DNA of 64,000 bases from positions 1,428,501 through 1,492,500 of the forward strand of contig NC_088311.1 in NCBI RefSeq assembly GCF_910592395.1, written 5' to 3'. Made by a program: the position numbers and the translations under genes. The notes under the pieces are model-generated. The model saw nothing but the letters and a program-made list of their open reading frames with translations. It was not told the origin of the DNA and did not search any database. Shown piece by piece: positions 1 to 13,838 of this stretch. Position 1 is the first letter of the stretch. The number at the start of each line of letters is the position of its first letter. Origin of the DNA: Lineus longissimus (Eukaryota; Nemertea; Pilidiophora; Heteronemertea; Lineidae).

Positions 1-1075
1 GACGCTGGTCAGCCCCATCACCGTCGCTCATCCACAAGGTTTCCAATGTGAACCCAAGTGCCACCGGTGTGCCTGTTAGGAGTGCATCCTTAATTAAAAC
101 AAATAGCCTCAGCAGCATCATAAGATCCAGCACAGTAGCCGGCATCTCTCCCACATTAATTATTAACCTTAGCTCTAAATCAGTTGTGCGTTAGCTAGGA
201 GTGTTCGTTCCTGCGTCCAGGTCAACAGGGTGCGTCCCTCGGCGCCTCCCACCATGGACTCCCGTACCAGCCAAATTACCAAGAATATTGCGAAGAGTAA
301 TGCGAATTTGTGGCCATAACAAATCTCGATGAAATCTCTCCAGTTATGGCCAGCATCGTTCCCTTAGGGGAAGTCTTATTCTGCCAATAATAAACAATCG
401 CATGTGAACCTATCCTTCTGACATTGGACGTGACGGCTGGGCAGCGGGGACGATTGAGGAAGAGGGAAGCTGAAGACGAACCTGAGAAAGTCGAGACGTC
501 ATCGCGACTTCTATCTGAGAAGGTTTTGTGCTCTTCGAGGTCGAAGCGACAAGTATCAACCTGTCAGTGCAAAGAATTTGCTAACACAGCCGCTCTTAAC
601 CTAACTTGAGACACATTAGGGATACCAAGAGTATATGTCGCTATCTTTTTGATAAGCCAATGCGAGGCACCTTTTCGAACAAGATCATACATGTAAGCTT
701 TTCCTTGGTATGTGGAAATGGTCCTCTCAGGAATACCTTTGATCTTAAAGTGCCTTGTATAATATCATATCGAACTAATGCGTCTCGCCTTTAGGTAACA
801 CAACTCAGTGTCACGACAGTATAACGGCTCGCGATGAAAATTATTGGACAATATACTTCCTGGCGATGACATATTCCGGGTGGTTGTGTTATTTAGGAGC
901 TCCTTTCGTAATGATGCTAGTCACTTTATTCTTGGACGGCTATAAATCTGGTTTGTGTTTATCAGGAGCAAACACGGATATGAATTGGTGGCAAAAACAT
1001 AACTGACCACAATCAGCGAAGGAATACTATTGCCCTTGCCTGGCTTCCCCTTGATGTGATATCTGATAAGCTTAC

Positions 1076-1135
1076 GATGGCCATCGAATCAGTGCGTGGC
1101 CATCGTATTACGGCGGTCATGGATCCCTCGGACAG
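1076..1135 (-). CDS. Isolated candidate internal exon, 60 nt, unknown
   Basis: On the minus strand a pyrimidine-rich acceptor (accgtctcttcag) opens a 60-nt segment that ends at a GTAAGC donor. Only one of the three frames is free of stops, and it enters and leaves in phase 0 (20 codons). It contains a local repeat, GATGGCCA/GTGGCCATC. No neighbouring exon with matching phase was found, so it may be a chance pairing of splice-like sites. Confidence 0.15.
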
Positions 1136-3248
1136 CTGAAGAGACGGTGCCAAAACCATTTCAAGGTTGCCTTCTCAATGTTATTGGACATTGTTCTGTT
1201 ACTGAGTGAGGCTAATTTGCCTATTTTTGCCACAACCATTAGAACGTCGTTCAGGCAATGTTGTTACTACTCGTGCTCGTTGTGGATATGTTGGGAGGAC
1301 GTCTTGGCAGTTGGTGCGACCGATGTTCTCATGTCCCATAACAGACTTTTTAGATTTAAAGACTGACATATACTGTAACTCGGAACATACTCTCATAGCT
1401 ATAAACTACCCATTGTTCTTGTCTCAGAGAGGTGGATTAGGTCTCCAGATTTTTGCAGGATCTTGTCCTCAACAGGATTGCCGTCCACTCAGATCCTCTT
1501 TGAGAAGCAAGAGCTTCACGAATGTTAAAACCAACATTGGTCATTGAACCAATCACAATATCGAGAAATGCGAAAGCTGGGATGATTACTGGAAAATCGC
1601 CGATGAAAGAGATACTGTGTACGCCCTTCTCGATTGTTGGGACAAAAGTCCTCTATCAAAGGGATTTAGAGAAAGAAAGAGAGTAACTCTTAGGTGGAGA
1701 TTATATACAACATGTGCCCCTTTTTACGCTGGATCCCCTGACAATACCAGTGCTATGTCGGTCACATCATAGAGTAGCAACATTCCATGTAAAAGCTTTG
1801 AGCGCTGACGAACGATTTTATGTCTTAAGGACTGTCACACAGGCCAGCGTCGAGAGAAGGCCATTGTATCATAATCTTCTAATTATTTATTCCTTACCAG
1901 CGTTAGATATTCATACCGTGATGTCAGCGTCCTTGGTCTAATCATAATCTTTCTACCGCCCTTGGAATAACCAAGGATTGCTTGCAAGTAATCTCTGATC
2001 TGTACTTGATGCTTGGTATATAAGTTGTCTAAACTTTATATTTTGACGACTAGTTTTTATGGCAAATATTTGGAATGATGACTTGATTGAAGCCCATATC
2101 TCCAGCCCTGGTGCAAGCCTATCGACGATGTAAAATAAGCCATGTCTATTTCCATGGTTGCCAGAAAAACGCCTTATTATGAGACGTAGACCATCATCAT
2201 TTGTCGACCTCAAGCTACTGGATGAGACGCTTGCTTTTTTCTTCCCGGGTGATTATGTCTTCCCGGGAAAGGACACTAAACGGTTACAGATATGGTGAGC
2301 GATTACCTCAGATGTTATTAGCTGCTGTTGAAGCAGGAGGGGACATCGGATAAGTGATGGTACCATGTAGTTAACCGTAAATGGAAATGGCTGGCAATGT
2401 GTGTCGAGATAGCAGTACCATCACCAATAGCCATAGCCAAAGATGAATGTCACCAGAGTGTGACAAGTTTGTGGTTTGTATTGTTTCGTTGCTGGGACAT
2501 TTTAAACACAAAACACTCCTGTGGACGAACACACATGCCTTACCCGATCCTCATTTAAATCATTACATCCGTCCGGTACTCCGAGTAGCTTACGTCGTAA
2601 GCTTTGTAAAGCCTTTGTTTCTCGGGAAAGACCCTATGATTACATCACCGATAATTTGAAGACTTTTATTGTAGCCGTACCATAGTATATTCACTTACAT
2701 GTCATCAGCCATGTATGACCGTCATACAGTGCTGATGTAGTTGATTAAGTCAATAGCATTTTCGTGAATGGGTCAATTTCGATTTAATTGACAAAGGAAG
2801 GATGGACTGCGATACATGAATATTTAGTCGCCTCCTGAATGTATTGCCTGATCAGCTGAGCTATGCATCCCCAAACGCACCCATTGACTGGCGGTGTACG
2901 CCCTTGTGATGTAATTGTCATCGTTAAGGAGTGAGTGACCCACTCAAGGAGCTTCCTTATAGACTGGGGGTGAAGATGCTATTTGTAACTGAATTGATAC
3001 TGAGACAGCGCTGAGGAGCTTATTCATACACGCTTAATTTGTTCCGTTCTGTCATCGAAAGTGCGATTGCTCGTAAACCACTCGACGGTCAAGGTGACCG
3101 TGTGTATTGCAATATTTCATGATGACACCATTACAATCATGTTTGTGTATAGTGTAAAGTGACGCGATGCAGATTTTACCTTGTTCTTCGACATTATCTA
3201 ACTCTTTCATGCTTCAATGCATAAGGCTGTGATTACATGTACATAAGA

Positions 3249-3390
3249 GTTCACGTAATGTGTCACTTTTTACATAAAGAAAGCACAAGATCGGGCTACA
3301 AACGATTCACGATGTCACTTTTCACCCTTACGTCGTGTTTTCAAGCCGAAGTCAGTCAACTCGGGGCAAGTGACAACGTGAACCCTATGT
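3249..3390 (+). repeat. MITE-like dispersed repeat, copy 1
   Basis: First of three related copies in the window. The core runs from cgggctaca through gtgttttcaagcc to caagtgacaacgtgaac. The ends are imperfect terminal inverted repeats: the left end reads GTTCACGT-(AATG)-TGTCACTT and the right end, reverse-complemented, reads GTTCACGTTGTCACTT. There is no coding capacity. Size and structure fit a non-autonomous DNA transposon, with transposase supplied elsewhere. Confidence 0.55.
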
Positions 3391-5472
3391 AACTCAGGCC
3401 TTACACGTACTTTTCAATTAGAATTTACTACATGTAGTTTTTGGAACGAGAAACGGTTCATGTTCTTGATTCATCCCAACCATACCAGGTACACAAAAGG
3501 GCGAACCCGTTTAGATGGATTTTCAGAAAAATTATCTTTCGAGTAACTTCACGTGTTCTAATTAATTGCCTTAGTTAGTTTTTTGTCAAGGGAGGTTTCA
3601 TAACAATCTGGATGATGCTCGGAAGAAGTAGAGAATGTTTAAATGTCAAATTCTGATATAAACTCCTTTGATTGTGTTTGGCTTTGAAGTTCGGGTTAAC
3701 CTCAGTATATTCCCTTTAAAATGCTACACACGTCTGTAGCACACATCGCACAACACTAGAAATATCTTGTCCACGGAAAAACTTGAGCAGAGCAGAGTAG
3801 GCCGGCGATGATTGCCGATCTGTTGCTTTTTCTCAGGATTGATTTGAGTTCAAAGACATACCCTTTTTTTTCTTTGAAATAAAAACCACTGTACCCCGGA
3901 GTCTTTTTTGGATTGGTTCGATATTCAGCATGTAAGATAATCCTCAGATATCAGGTGCAACGACCAACTTTGTTATAGTTCCAAGCGATTTTCTCTAATT
4001 ACAAAGCCCCAGTCGTAAAAATTAAAGTCTTCTTCAGCTGCCTTGCCTCAAATTAGTGCCTTTCGTGAAACTCCGGGTGTGGTTGCCCATCGATCGGTTC
4101 ACTATATCGATTGAAGGAGAGGGACCTTTCATTTTTTAAAAGATTTCCATGAAGCGTGCATTTAGGGAAATAAAACCATTTTCATTGGTGGGAAATCGAT
4201 TTAAATGATTGTTCTTTCAGATCTAATACTAAAAGCATTGATGTGGTTCCAGTGATAGCATACCTATTTAAGTATTCATATTACGACTACATGTATCATA
4301 TTTAACTCTAAAAGTGTTTGCAGCCGCTGTATACATAAATGCTGCTCGTCGAATCACGTGAATCGAGTCAAGCATTTCGATAGTGAACATTTTGTAATGA
4401 TATAAAGTACATCTAATGCGTATAGACTTGTGCGTGTTGCACTCACTTCTCGGCCGGCCGGAGAGAACATCGCACCACCTTTAAAGGTGAGTGATCTTTG
4501 TTCGACATTCCCCAAAGTATCATTCACCATTTTGCTTTTTATCCCCAAAAATAACTGAATTGACTTGATTGTTGGCATTTATCGCTGTCACAATGTATAA
4601 TCTTTTTCCTGTAAGTTGATGTCAACTTGGTGCCCAGAGGGAATGGTTATTGTAGAGATATTCTACACGATTCCATTAAGTGTCCTATAACTTATCGGTG
4701 AATCTCACCCATTTTTCTCCGAAAGACAACGTAACTGGAGAGAAATGTCATCCGACCTTTTCCGTGGCCTTACATGGTGTTTATTATAGGATTTTCCCTG
4801 GTCGGATATTTGCATCCCGATCCACTTAAACAATAAAAAGGACGATATGTTGAGTTGGTGTTTAGGAGGTGTGACAATGTAAGGAAATAAAAGAAAAAGA
4901 ACGCACGACGTTGAAGTCATACGCAAACAATTGAGGTTATATTTCACCGGAGAGCTGTATTATGCCTTTGAATTAGAAATGATAGACGTTTTTAAAAACT
5001 AAGACATTTTCATAAAAACATAGACAGGCGAAGCTTTCAAATGTTGCCTGTTTGCAGACGGTATGAAATAATAATGTACAATTACTTGAAAAATTAACGT
5101 GTGATAGATGAAAGGAGAAACCTCCAGACTGCTAATGTCAACTAGACAGTTCGAGGGTGGCATTTCTTAAAAACAGCTAGCATTGGTTACTTCTGAGTGT
5201 GTCGACTCCCTGCGACAACAAGCAAATTCTCGAATACGTCTTCTGAAATGAATTTGTTAAACGTGATTATGAGATGATGCCGTGTTATGAGACATGGTGC
5301 ATGCCGATGTTCTTTATATGCTTCAGACGAAAAAGAAATCGAACGATGGTTCAGAAGAGCACGTTCTTTAACTATTTGCCTTCTTGATGCTTACCTCGGT
5401 AGGGTGCAGTGGTGACTCGAGTCTCTGAACTTCACATCAAACTCGAGATTTACGTATGCCTGGCGGTCTAAT

Positions 5473-5640
5473 CATGTAACGTGTCACTGTTCACTTTTCA
5501 TGCGTGACATGAAGAACGAACAAGTCATTTCCAAAGAGCGGGCTACATACGATTCACGAGGTCACTTTTCACCTTCACGTTGTGTTTTCAAGCCTAATTC
5601 AGTTAACTCGTGACAAGTGACAACGTGAAGCCTATACTTA
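5473..5640 (+). repeat. MITE-like dispersed repeat, copy 2
   Basis: Second copy of the repeat seen at 3249, in the same orientation. It has the same core (gcgggctacatacgattcac, then gtgttttcaagcc, then gtgacaagtgacaacgtgaa). It carries roughly 30 extra bases near its left end (around catgaagaacgaacaag), so the three copies are diverged rather than recent duplicates. Confidence 0.55.
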
Positions 5641-7345
5641 TGTAACTCTGGCTTGAGGTGCAAACCACTCTTATTATAGGAATATTCCCACCACCCAATA
5701 GGCGAGTGTTGATATGATCGTCCAGACTAAATTACTGGCACCATTTTCAAATCCCCGTCAAAATAAAACTTTGACATTTTCAACGGGTACTTTGGGGTTT
5801 CGTTTATTCATATACGATCATTGGTTAGATGTGTCGGAGACAAACTTAAATGGCTTCTATGTTGAGGAAGGTGTTGAAATGTCTTGGCTGTGACTAGGAT
5901 AATATTGCTGACAATAACATGGTTCAAATATAGCTTTAGATCGACCTGCATGGCGTTCCAAGCACGAGATGATAGTGCGAACAAATCATGAGCACTCTCC
6001 GCGACGATGTACGCACGTCACCTTCACCGCTCAAGTACCAACTACACTCCTCAATGAAGGAAGAGGCCAGAAGTCATTACGTGTCAAAGTGGCCTAGTCA
6101 ATACCTTACTCGAAGGCAGCGACATCATCGTATCGTACGTATAGTCTCGTGACATATAATTCTTTGCCAAGCATAACTCATAGATCTTTTCTCATCATAT
6201 TCAGGCATTTTAGGATCATGTCTTTTCAGTAGGCGAACAGCATGAGCCATCCGCGGTTTATTCGTGTAAGCTTTGCGATCATCTCGACTTCACCAATCGA
6301 AAGATTACCTAAGTGACAATCAAGGGTTGTGATCTCTCAGAGGTTGTGATCTCGAATGCGTTGGTGGACAAGTGATGTAAGCTAATTAATGTAAGAAATT
6401 GATCAGATAATCACAAATATAGCCAAGGGATGGGACAAGACCTTTCGTCAAGAAAATCCAGAAAGTTAGAGAAAGACTTTGTGGCAGATAAGTGAGTAGG
6501 TGGTGACTTCAATGACAAACATAAACTTATAAATTCACCACTAAAACTGAAATGAAATGTACACAATAAGTGCAGTGCAACACTGGCTGCGCGTTTTTTC
6601 AAATGCCAGTATTTCACTTGTCATTGGCTTTGATTAATTGTCCCTAAGGCGCTGGTCCACACACTATGAGATGACGTGTAATCCGCTGGATTATTCGAAT
6701 TAATCAAGTCTTCACTCTAATCCATATCATGCTTGCTTGATTGGTAACATGAATTTTCTTTTCAATCGCTGAGTTAATGTTGTTTTGAAGTCTCAAACAA
6801 ATTTTTTAAGTTTAGAAAATTGCATCCATCGTATTTAACCAGACAAAAAACGAACCATGACTCATCAATACATTTCCCATCAGGAGATCTTTCCAGCGAC
6901 TAGTCATTGGTGAGGCCTTGACAAATCGTACTGATAAAGCAAAAGAGAAAAAGTCTACATATCGCCTGTGATTTTTCTGCCGTACACTTGTAGGCGTTCC
7001 CATCACTCACTGAAGACAACTGACATAGGACCTAGATTACAGTTTGCCCAGCCACTTTAGATGCGCTTGCACGTTGACCATCCATAATAAACTATAAAAG
7101 ATAAAATTGGTTGTCACAGTTCTGTTTGTCCTGTAAACATGCGTTTGGCAATTCGATACTTATTTGTCTGATGAACAGTTTCAGAATGATAACAGCGTAC
7201 CAGAGAAAGCATTTCTACCGTGGATTTCCGAGAGGACCAACAACCATTAAAAACAAAAGCGAAAGGAACATTACTGATTGACTATCTTCATCTGAATCTT
7301 ATTGTGTCATTTAGACAGTTTATGTCCATTTTCTTTTGCCTCAGG

Positions 7346-7511
7346 CGACCACACACGAGATATAACTCTTAAAACAAAAGGTTTAGAGGTTTGGAAAACG
7401 TTTGAGAATGTACAGTATATGAGTCGAGTGCGATCCGCTCAAAATGGTCGCATCTCCGGAAAAACAATTCCCATTCGCCAAATATGTATTGCGTGCTCAG
7501 TTTTTGGCTGA
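7346..7511 (+). CDS. Candidate terminal exon, unknown protein
   Basis: A very strong acceptor (cattttcttttgcctcag) is followed by 54 stop-free codons in the phase-1 frame, ending in TGA. The encoded stretch is basic and contains a DITLKTKG segment and an IRQICIACSVFG end. No upstream exon with a matching phase-1 donor was found, and no AATAAA follows closely. Open segments of this length after a good acceptor occur by chance in AT-rich DNA, so this is only a candidate. Confidence 0.15.
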
Positions 7512-8373
7512 GAGACTGTCGCGGATAAAAGAATAACACAAGCTCTGAAGAAATTGTTATCCATCACCGTGCCGATATATCATCAGATCGTATTTTCACG
7601 AATAATTCCCCAGGTCACTTTGTCACGTTTCTTTCCATAATTCTTTCATCTTCTGCGAATTGCCGTAGTGTTGATGAAATACACTCACTCTGTTATTGTA
7701 TGTAGATATGAAGTAGCAGGGGAACTTGAGAGGTTGGTCGTGCGAGTGAGTCTGACAACCAATTTGTCCATCCTCCCAAAGCAGGCCTTTGGATCGATTC
7801 TAGAGAATACTCACACAATTTATTCAGTGTGTTTTAGGAACGATAAAGACTTGTTGTTGGAGGATGAATTTGTTGGTTGACGTAATGATCTGCAGCTTTG
7901 CAATGCTGAGTGAGCATCACATTGTTCATTGAACCTCAAATAATTGGCTTAGAATTGTCAAATGAAATTTTAATCAGAAAAGAGATTGGCATAAAATAGA
8001 TTTGCGAATCGAGATTGTAAAGGTACTCAAGCAATTATATACTGCTTTACACCAAAGGGCATTGAGAGGGAGTTGAAATAGCATGACACACACCATTGTA
8101 CATCAGCATATGTAACCTCTCCTAAGCGATATATTTGATATGTCTTTTTGCTTATTCTTACTTTGTTCTTTCACTCCAATAAACGTGACGTGGATCGTGA
8201 CTTTCAGAGATGTGAAGTGAAAAGCAAATTCGATTTGTTATGGAAGATACAGCTAATAAAGAAATAATCATTCCCATTTGCAAAACCGCTGTACGCGTGA
8301 GCCTGATAGCAATATCGCCTAGTTGCGTCTCCTCTCAGTTTTCACTTCAGTTTATTGGAACTGCAGTGGAATG

Positions 8374-8399
8374 CATCATCATCATCATCATCATCATCA
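8374..8399 (+). repeat. (CAT)n microsatellite
   Basis: Roughly eight to nine uninterrupted CAT units. It is not in a coding frame that I can support. Confidence 0.9.
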
Positions 8400-8896
8400 A
8401 GAGGACGCGGGTTTAGAATACTAAAACAAAGTCTGATGAGGTTTTATCGACATGAAGGCGGAGCCACCCCCACAACAAACTAATGCTCAAAGTACATGCT
8501 CTAGCTGAAAGAATAGCTTGCCAAAAATCCTTTTTTTTCTTGTATAGCATTGCAAATACTCTTCACCTGTATCTTTAATGGAATTTCCAACTAAACTTAA
8601 TACAAGTGGCACTATCTCTGAACATAAAATAGACATTTGAAGATCGATCGTGTGCAAAGTATTGGCTGACAGGTTTCTCTACTTATCATTCCAATCCATA
8701 CCGCACAAAGACGTTCATTTACTTCGATGTCTACTTATCTTTTGTGTTATGCCTTATCGAACTGGGAATTGAAAAGAATGATGCAAGCTGCGAAGAACTT
8801 TAGATTTTCAATGTCATTGTTGAAATAGGAGGACCATCTGTTAAGGCAAAGCCTCCTCCACATCCTAAAGTTCAAAATTTGTCTGTTTCTCTTGCA

Positions 8897-9186
8897 GACA
8901 ATTTGCAATGTCTCTGAACTACATGTATGTCTTGCATATCTATTGTCAGCAAGTTGGGTACCAAATACCCAGCATCCCCTGTTATAGAAATACTGGTACT
9001 CCAGGCGCCGAGAAAATGATAGAATTTGAATGGTGCGGAAAATCCTTTGACGATCTTCCTCGAACAGCCAGAGCTGTTTTTGATGGAATACTGGCGCCGA
9101 ATCAGCCATGTATCTACACAGTTTTTTTCAGCGACATCAAGAGGCTTCCAAAGAATGTTGTAATTGTCTTCTGTCTCCAAGAATGA
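8897..9186 (+). CDS. Candidate terminal exon, 96 codons, unknown
   Basis: A pyrimidine-rich acceptor (tgtttctcttgcag) is followed by 96 codons without a stop in the phase-2 frame, ending in TGA. The translation includes LPRTARAVFDGILAPNQP and resembles no family I recognise. Two minus-strand frames are also open across much of the stretch, which weakens the coding argument. No partner exon was identified. Confidence 0.18.
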
Positions 9187-12100
9187 TTACATTGTTCTTA
9201 AGTTGCATTAAGGTTTCACTAAGTTTCCATCAAGGTATCGAATGATAAATGCAGCTCATGTTACTCTTTATGTTGGTGATGACTCTCTCACATCCATAAA
9301 TAAGGTGGTGAAGGTACAGGTGTACCATGAAAAAACATGTGTTTACCTTTTGAGAAGAAAAGACAAGAGAATAGGAACATACAAAAGGTAAGTCCGTTGA
9401 GGGGCGAGCGCCGAGGTAAATAGATATACCTTTATCGGTAAACAGTGAGAATCTTTCATAGAAGGTTCCATCTCACCCATCAATCATGGTCATTACGTAA
9501 TCCCATGAGATAGCAAACGCTAGCTATGGTTACTTGTTGTCATATGTCTTCGTGAAGAAGGTTGTCACTTCCAGAAGCCGTGGGCTTTTGGAAAACAGAT
9601 GAAAGCTTTTCATATTACTCTTTTTGCTGATCAGGTATATCTCAAAGCGCCTTACCATACCGCCACTACACATCCCATAAAGGACACCAAGGAGGGCTCA
9701 AGCAGCTGATCAAGCGCTCACTAAACTCTGCCAGCTTGTTGTCCCATCCGCCATCACTGCATCGACAAGACCTTGAAAAAATTTGATGTGAAATTCCTTT
9801 ACAGAAGATAAGAAGATCCCTCGAATTCCAAAGCAGAATCGAATTCCGATATTTTCACTTTTCAATGAAAGAGCTTAAATTTCAATTAAAATCAATAGAG
9901 GATTCATATCAACATTAAAGGTTGTGTCACCCCCTTGTCTTTGATACCAACTGCCGTGAAATTTAAACTTGTCATGATAGGAAACAAGCGTGTCACGACT
10001 GCGTGACGGATGACTTTATAGCGGAACCCGATATCCGTTAAAACGTCCATTTTTGAACTTACAGGTTCTATTGAAAATCACAATGTAATGAAGACAAAGT
10101 TCACAAGGCGAAAGCATCATTATTGCTTATTTGTGCTTTGTTCCAAGGATACCTGATATGTGGTTCATTTAAAACACACCGATAAAAAACATGTTAACCA
10201 CATTTTCGCAGTATGGGAACAGTAAAAAAACTGATAAAAGACATTGTTCCATAGAAAATTCAATTCTTCATCCCGAATCCTATTCTATCTTGAGCCTTGT
10301 TACGCTGTTTGATAGATAATACGTGGGTTTCTGCTATGAAAGTGATTCCTATAGCAAACAAGTGGAACCCAGACAGCATCAATCTGGGCGATACTATCAG
10401 AGCTTGAACTTCAAAATCTATAGTTTTTCTCATGTGCAATACAGCTTTTATCACATCCCGTAAAACCGTATTTTTCTATCTGGTTACATGCATGACAAGT
10501 CGATAACCACGCAATGAGAAACGCATTGTCAAACACCAAGTGCTCGATAATATTAGAAAATTAAAGGAATCTTACAATGTATTTTACTTTATACTACTCG
10601 TTTGAACTTTAATGGTTTTAGCTATTGGTTAACCTGTGTCGGAATAGATCAAAATGCTGCCATTCTGTCTCCATGATCTCTGGATCATGCTAAGAAACAG
10701 TATACCAAAAAGAACAACAGTACATACAAAAGGAACATCTATGTTAAAAAGGCAATCAGGTTTTTTAATAACACTTCTGATTGAATTATCACTTCACAGA
10801 CTAATGACGGCGCATAGACAGCCCTTCTACTTCGCCTTGGGCCTACCCAATAGAAAGTGCGCCTATGCGATTTGTGACGCGGGTATTTTCTTTTATATCG
10901 CACTCGGCTTGTACATGCATATAACTTTGGAATGCGCAATTTTACTCCGATTTCGTTGTCGCCTCATCCGACGTTTTCGTATCATCCTTTCTTATCCCTT
11001 GCCGACTCCAGTCGGGAAAGAAATGGAAGGAAATCTAGTGCCTATCAAATACGAAGCTTTTCCCTCCCCAGGCCTGACACGGATCCCTAAAAACTTATCT
11101 ATCGCATTAGGTTTACCGCATCTTCAAGTGTTCAACGGATAACCTTGGTACAGCGGGATGTGCGATTGCAGTCATTGCTATGTACAGTATCACCTTGCCA
11201 AAGGCCATAGTGGTGACTATTTAGATTGACAGAGAGTCATTCCTATAAATCTTGGCATACACCTTCTTTCGCAGGAAGAGACAGGTTTAGCTTAGCTTTC
11301 GCAAGTATAATATGGAATATGAAAAAAAGGAGCATTTAGGCCCTATATGGATAATATCTGCCAATACGGGGTATCTCACATGTAAATGGCCTTCTTACAT
11401 GTAGATTCTTATTGGTGTACATGTACATACAAAATGTAGGTGCCCCTGATGCAAGATATGTTGAAACTTTGAGCATCGTATTAACTTTAGAAAGCACAAA
11501 CTTGCATCTCCTTCACATCGGTCCCCAGGCAGTTAGGTAGGGCGTTGCCAATCGCAATAGACACGTCCCCAAAGCCTTCACAGTGCACGCCTCAGAAAGG
11601 GAGTCGGATTTCATGGTGTACCGTTATGGACGTTTATCACGAGTTAACGATTATAAGTAATGTTATCGTAACGTTATCCATGCTTGGAAACCAAGGTCTA
11701 ATATCGACGGTGCAGCACTAAGTTAACTTGGGGATATTATCATAATTTTTGTCCAGTCGCTTTTAAGAATGGAACCGGTGCTGTTTAACGTACCGTACGT
11801 TAAATTTATTTTCCTCTTGTAGTTAAATTTGCGTACTGAGCGTATATATTCGGGTGACTGATAAAATTATTGAAATTCCCTGCCAAACATACCTTTGACA
11901 ATCACCAGTCAAGCATCTGTCGAGTACAAGTATGTTAACAAATGATTTGAATTCGATTCCATCTCCTTCATACGCTTAGCCCCAGGCAGACACATTCCGT
12001 TTGTACTTCATCATCGTCAATCCCACAATGCATCACATCATGAAATACGTCATGGCGGAGATATAAGGAAATTAGTGCCACACAAGGAGGAGATATTGCG

Positions 12101-13689
12101 AGACAAGTGGCGATAGATTTTGATCCTTTGAATGAATAATAACTAATACAAATATCGAGGTCGATGCTGCTTGTCAACTGAGACTCAATTCGCGTCTCTA
12201 GCATCAGATATCCCAGGAGATTTAACTCATTCCTGGGGACGTTCTGCCATCTTAACACAACAAGTTAATACAATGACCTATGTGGTGATCTAATAATTAA
12301 TACATTAGTCGCTTTTTGATTCCGAAATAAAATCTCTTAAAACGAGATGAGCAGGTTGTTTTGCCCTCATGTTACACGATAAGCTTCTTTTGAAAAGTTC
12401 CATCATTGCACTTGATTCCTGACTTGATTCTGGTGTGGAACATTAATCTTTCCAAGGACCAAGCGTGAAAAGAGTATCACCCATACTTGGATTCTTCATC
12501 CAAGATCTTCGTCACGGGGTATCAAAGTGTTCGATGAAAATTGTAGGCAATCTGATGTAATTCTATAAACGATGAGCAGCCGAGTTAGAAGTACATGTAC
12601 ATGCACAGCGGCTGCTGTATGGCATTCGCAGTCTACTGGCATTAGGCGCCCACCATAGAGGGCAGTCACTTGTCTCGGATGATACTATACTAACCTCCAT
12701 GACAATCAGTTAGCAGCATCTTAGTCAGAGTATCGAGTTACAGTCGAAGGAGGATTTCAGAGTGAGACAGGTTGACCCGGGTGATAGTATCGTAACAAGA
12801 TGGATGTGACGGGCGTGGGATGCCTTATTATCCCCAGATTAGCGCCAGGCTGATGACGTTATGTCTTTTGCGCAAACGAGATGCTTATGGCTGTGTATTA
12901 TTAGATCATATAATGAAGAGGGAGATTTAAACACGTGTCACGATTCTAATAGCAACAACCGCCGCTGATGACCTACATGTAGAATGCTTCGGCAAAATGT
13001 CATATGTGGTCAGATATTATGCGGTCCCAAGCTCCATTAAAATCACAAGACAATTCCGGGAGTTAGCTGTAACAACATACTTAGCCCTAAAGACACAGAA
13101 GGATGGCATATGTCCTCAAGATTGACTCATAATATTTCAATCGACCACCACACCCACGAGGTCCTTATCCATATAGACGTACGTAGGCGAATTAGGGACA
13201 GAGGGCGGGGTGCAAACGACATCCTTTTGGGAAAAGATATTTGACTTTGACTGAGAAAATCCATTGTCTTTTTTTGGGAAACGACCCTCGCACAGGCCAG
13301 AAACGACCTCCTCTCGAGAAATCTTGTCCACCGACTGAGCTGTAAGCCGATCTTAACCCATTTATTCTTTGTTGATTTGTGGGAGGTTTCTTTGTTGAGA
13401 AGGTATTCCTAAGAGTAATGTTATTGAAAACTTGAAACCATATGTTCATTACCTTCTTGAAGTGTATCACCGCATGGGCGTATAAAATAATGAAGTTGAT
13501 GTTGGCGATAAAGTTGAAACCATATACTCAAAAGTAGGCTGTTCTCATTTGAGATGCTGCTGAAAGATGATACACATAGACCCGGGAGAAAGTCCTTGTG
13601 TAACTGATATGCCCATTAGCCCTGTGTTTAACCTCCGTAAATTGGCAATGAATAGAGATGGGAAAGATGTTATCAGCTTGTTAACTTGC

Positions 13690-13838
13690 TATATATACAG
13701 TTTCTCACATCTCAGTGCCATCTACACACGCTACTGAGGATAACTTCAACTGCTGACCAAATTCTCTTCAGTTCTCACCAGTGTCCCGCCTTGCTCTGTT
13801 CTAGGATAGTTACTCTCCACTGATTTGACTATAAACAC
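13690..13838 (+). promoter_or_regulatory. Candidate core promoter and 5' leader exon
   Basis: A TATATATA box at 13690-13697 is followed about 24 bp downstream by an initiator-like ctCAGT. About 125 bp further lies a consensus donor (AAACAC|GTAAGTC, GT at 13839). No ATG-led coding frame is apparent in between, which fits a non-coding first exon. The next supported downstream acceptor on this strand is at 19478, in front of the signal-peptide exon of the secreted cysteine-rich gene, so I infer this may be that gene's transcription start. Without a transcript the link is inference. Confidence 0.4.

Larger units (their letters stand above)
1..13689. other. Gene-poor region, no confident gene
   Basis: No protein family is recognisable on either strand, and every open frame here is of a length expected by chance at this base composition. 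The stretch holds two MITE-like repeat copies, a (CAT)n microsatellite, scattered TACATGTA palindromes and a few isolated exon-like segments, listed separately at low confidence. It is probably intergenic, or an intron of a gene extending beyond the left edge. Confidence 0.6.

Noticed and set aside
6411-6566. Minus-strand terminal-exon-like frame after a tttcatttcag acceptor
   Set aside because: About 50 open codons after one acceptor with no partner exon. Similar cases are frequent in this AT-rich DNA.
9212-9388. Plus-strand open run ending exactly at an AAAG|GTAAGTCC donor
   Set aside because: There is no acceptable acceptor at its start, and about 60 open codons is within chance expectation.
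10654-11142. 162-codon plus-strand open frame with three ALGL motifs
   Set aside because: It is the longest unassigned frame, but in 64 kb of about 40% GC DNA one frame of this size is expected by chance. It has no splice context, signal peptide or recognisable domain.
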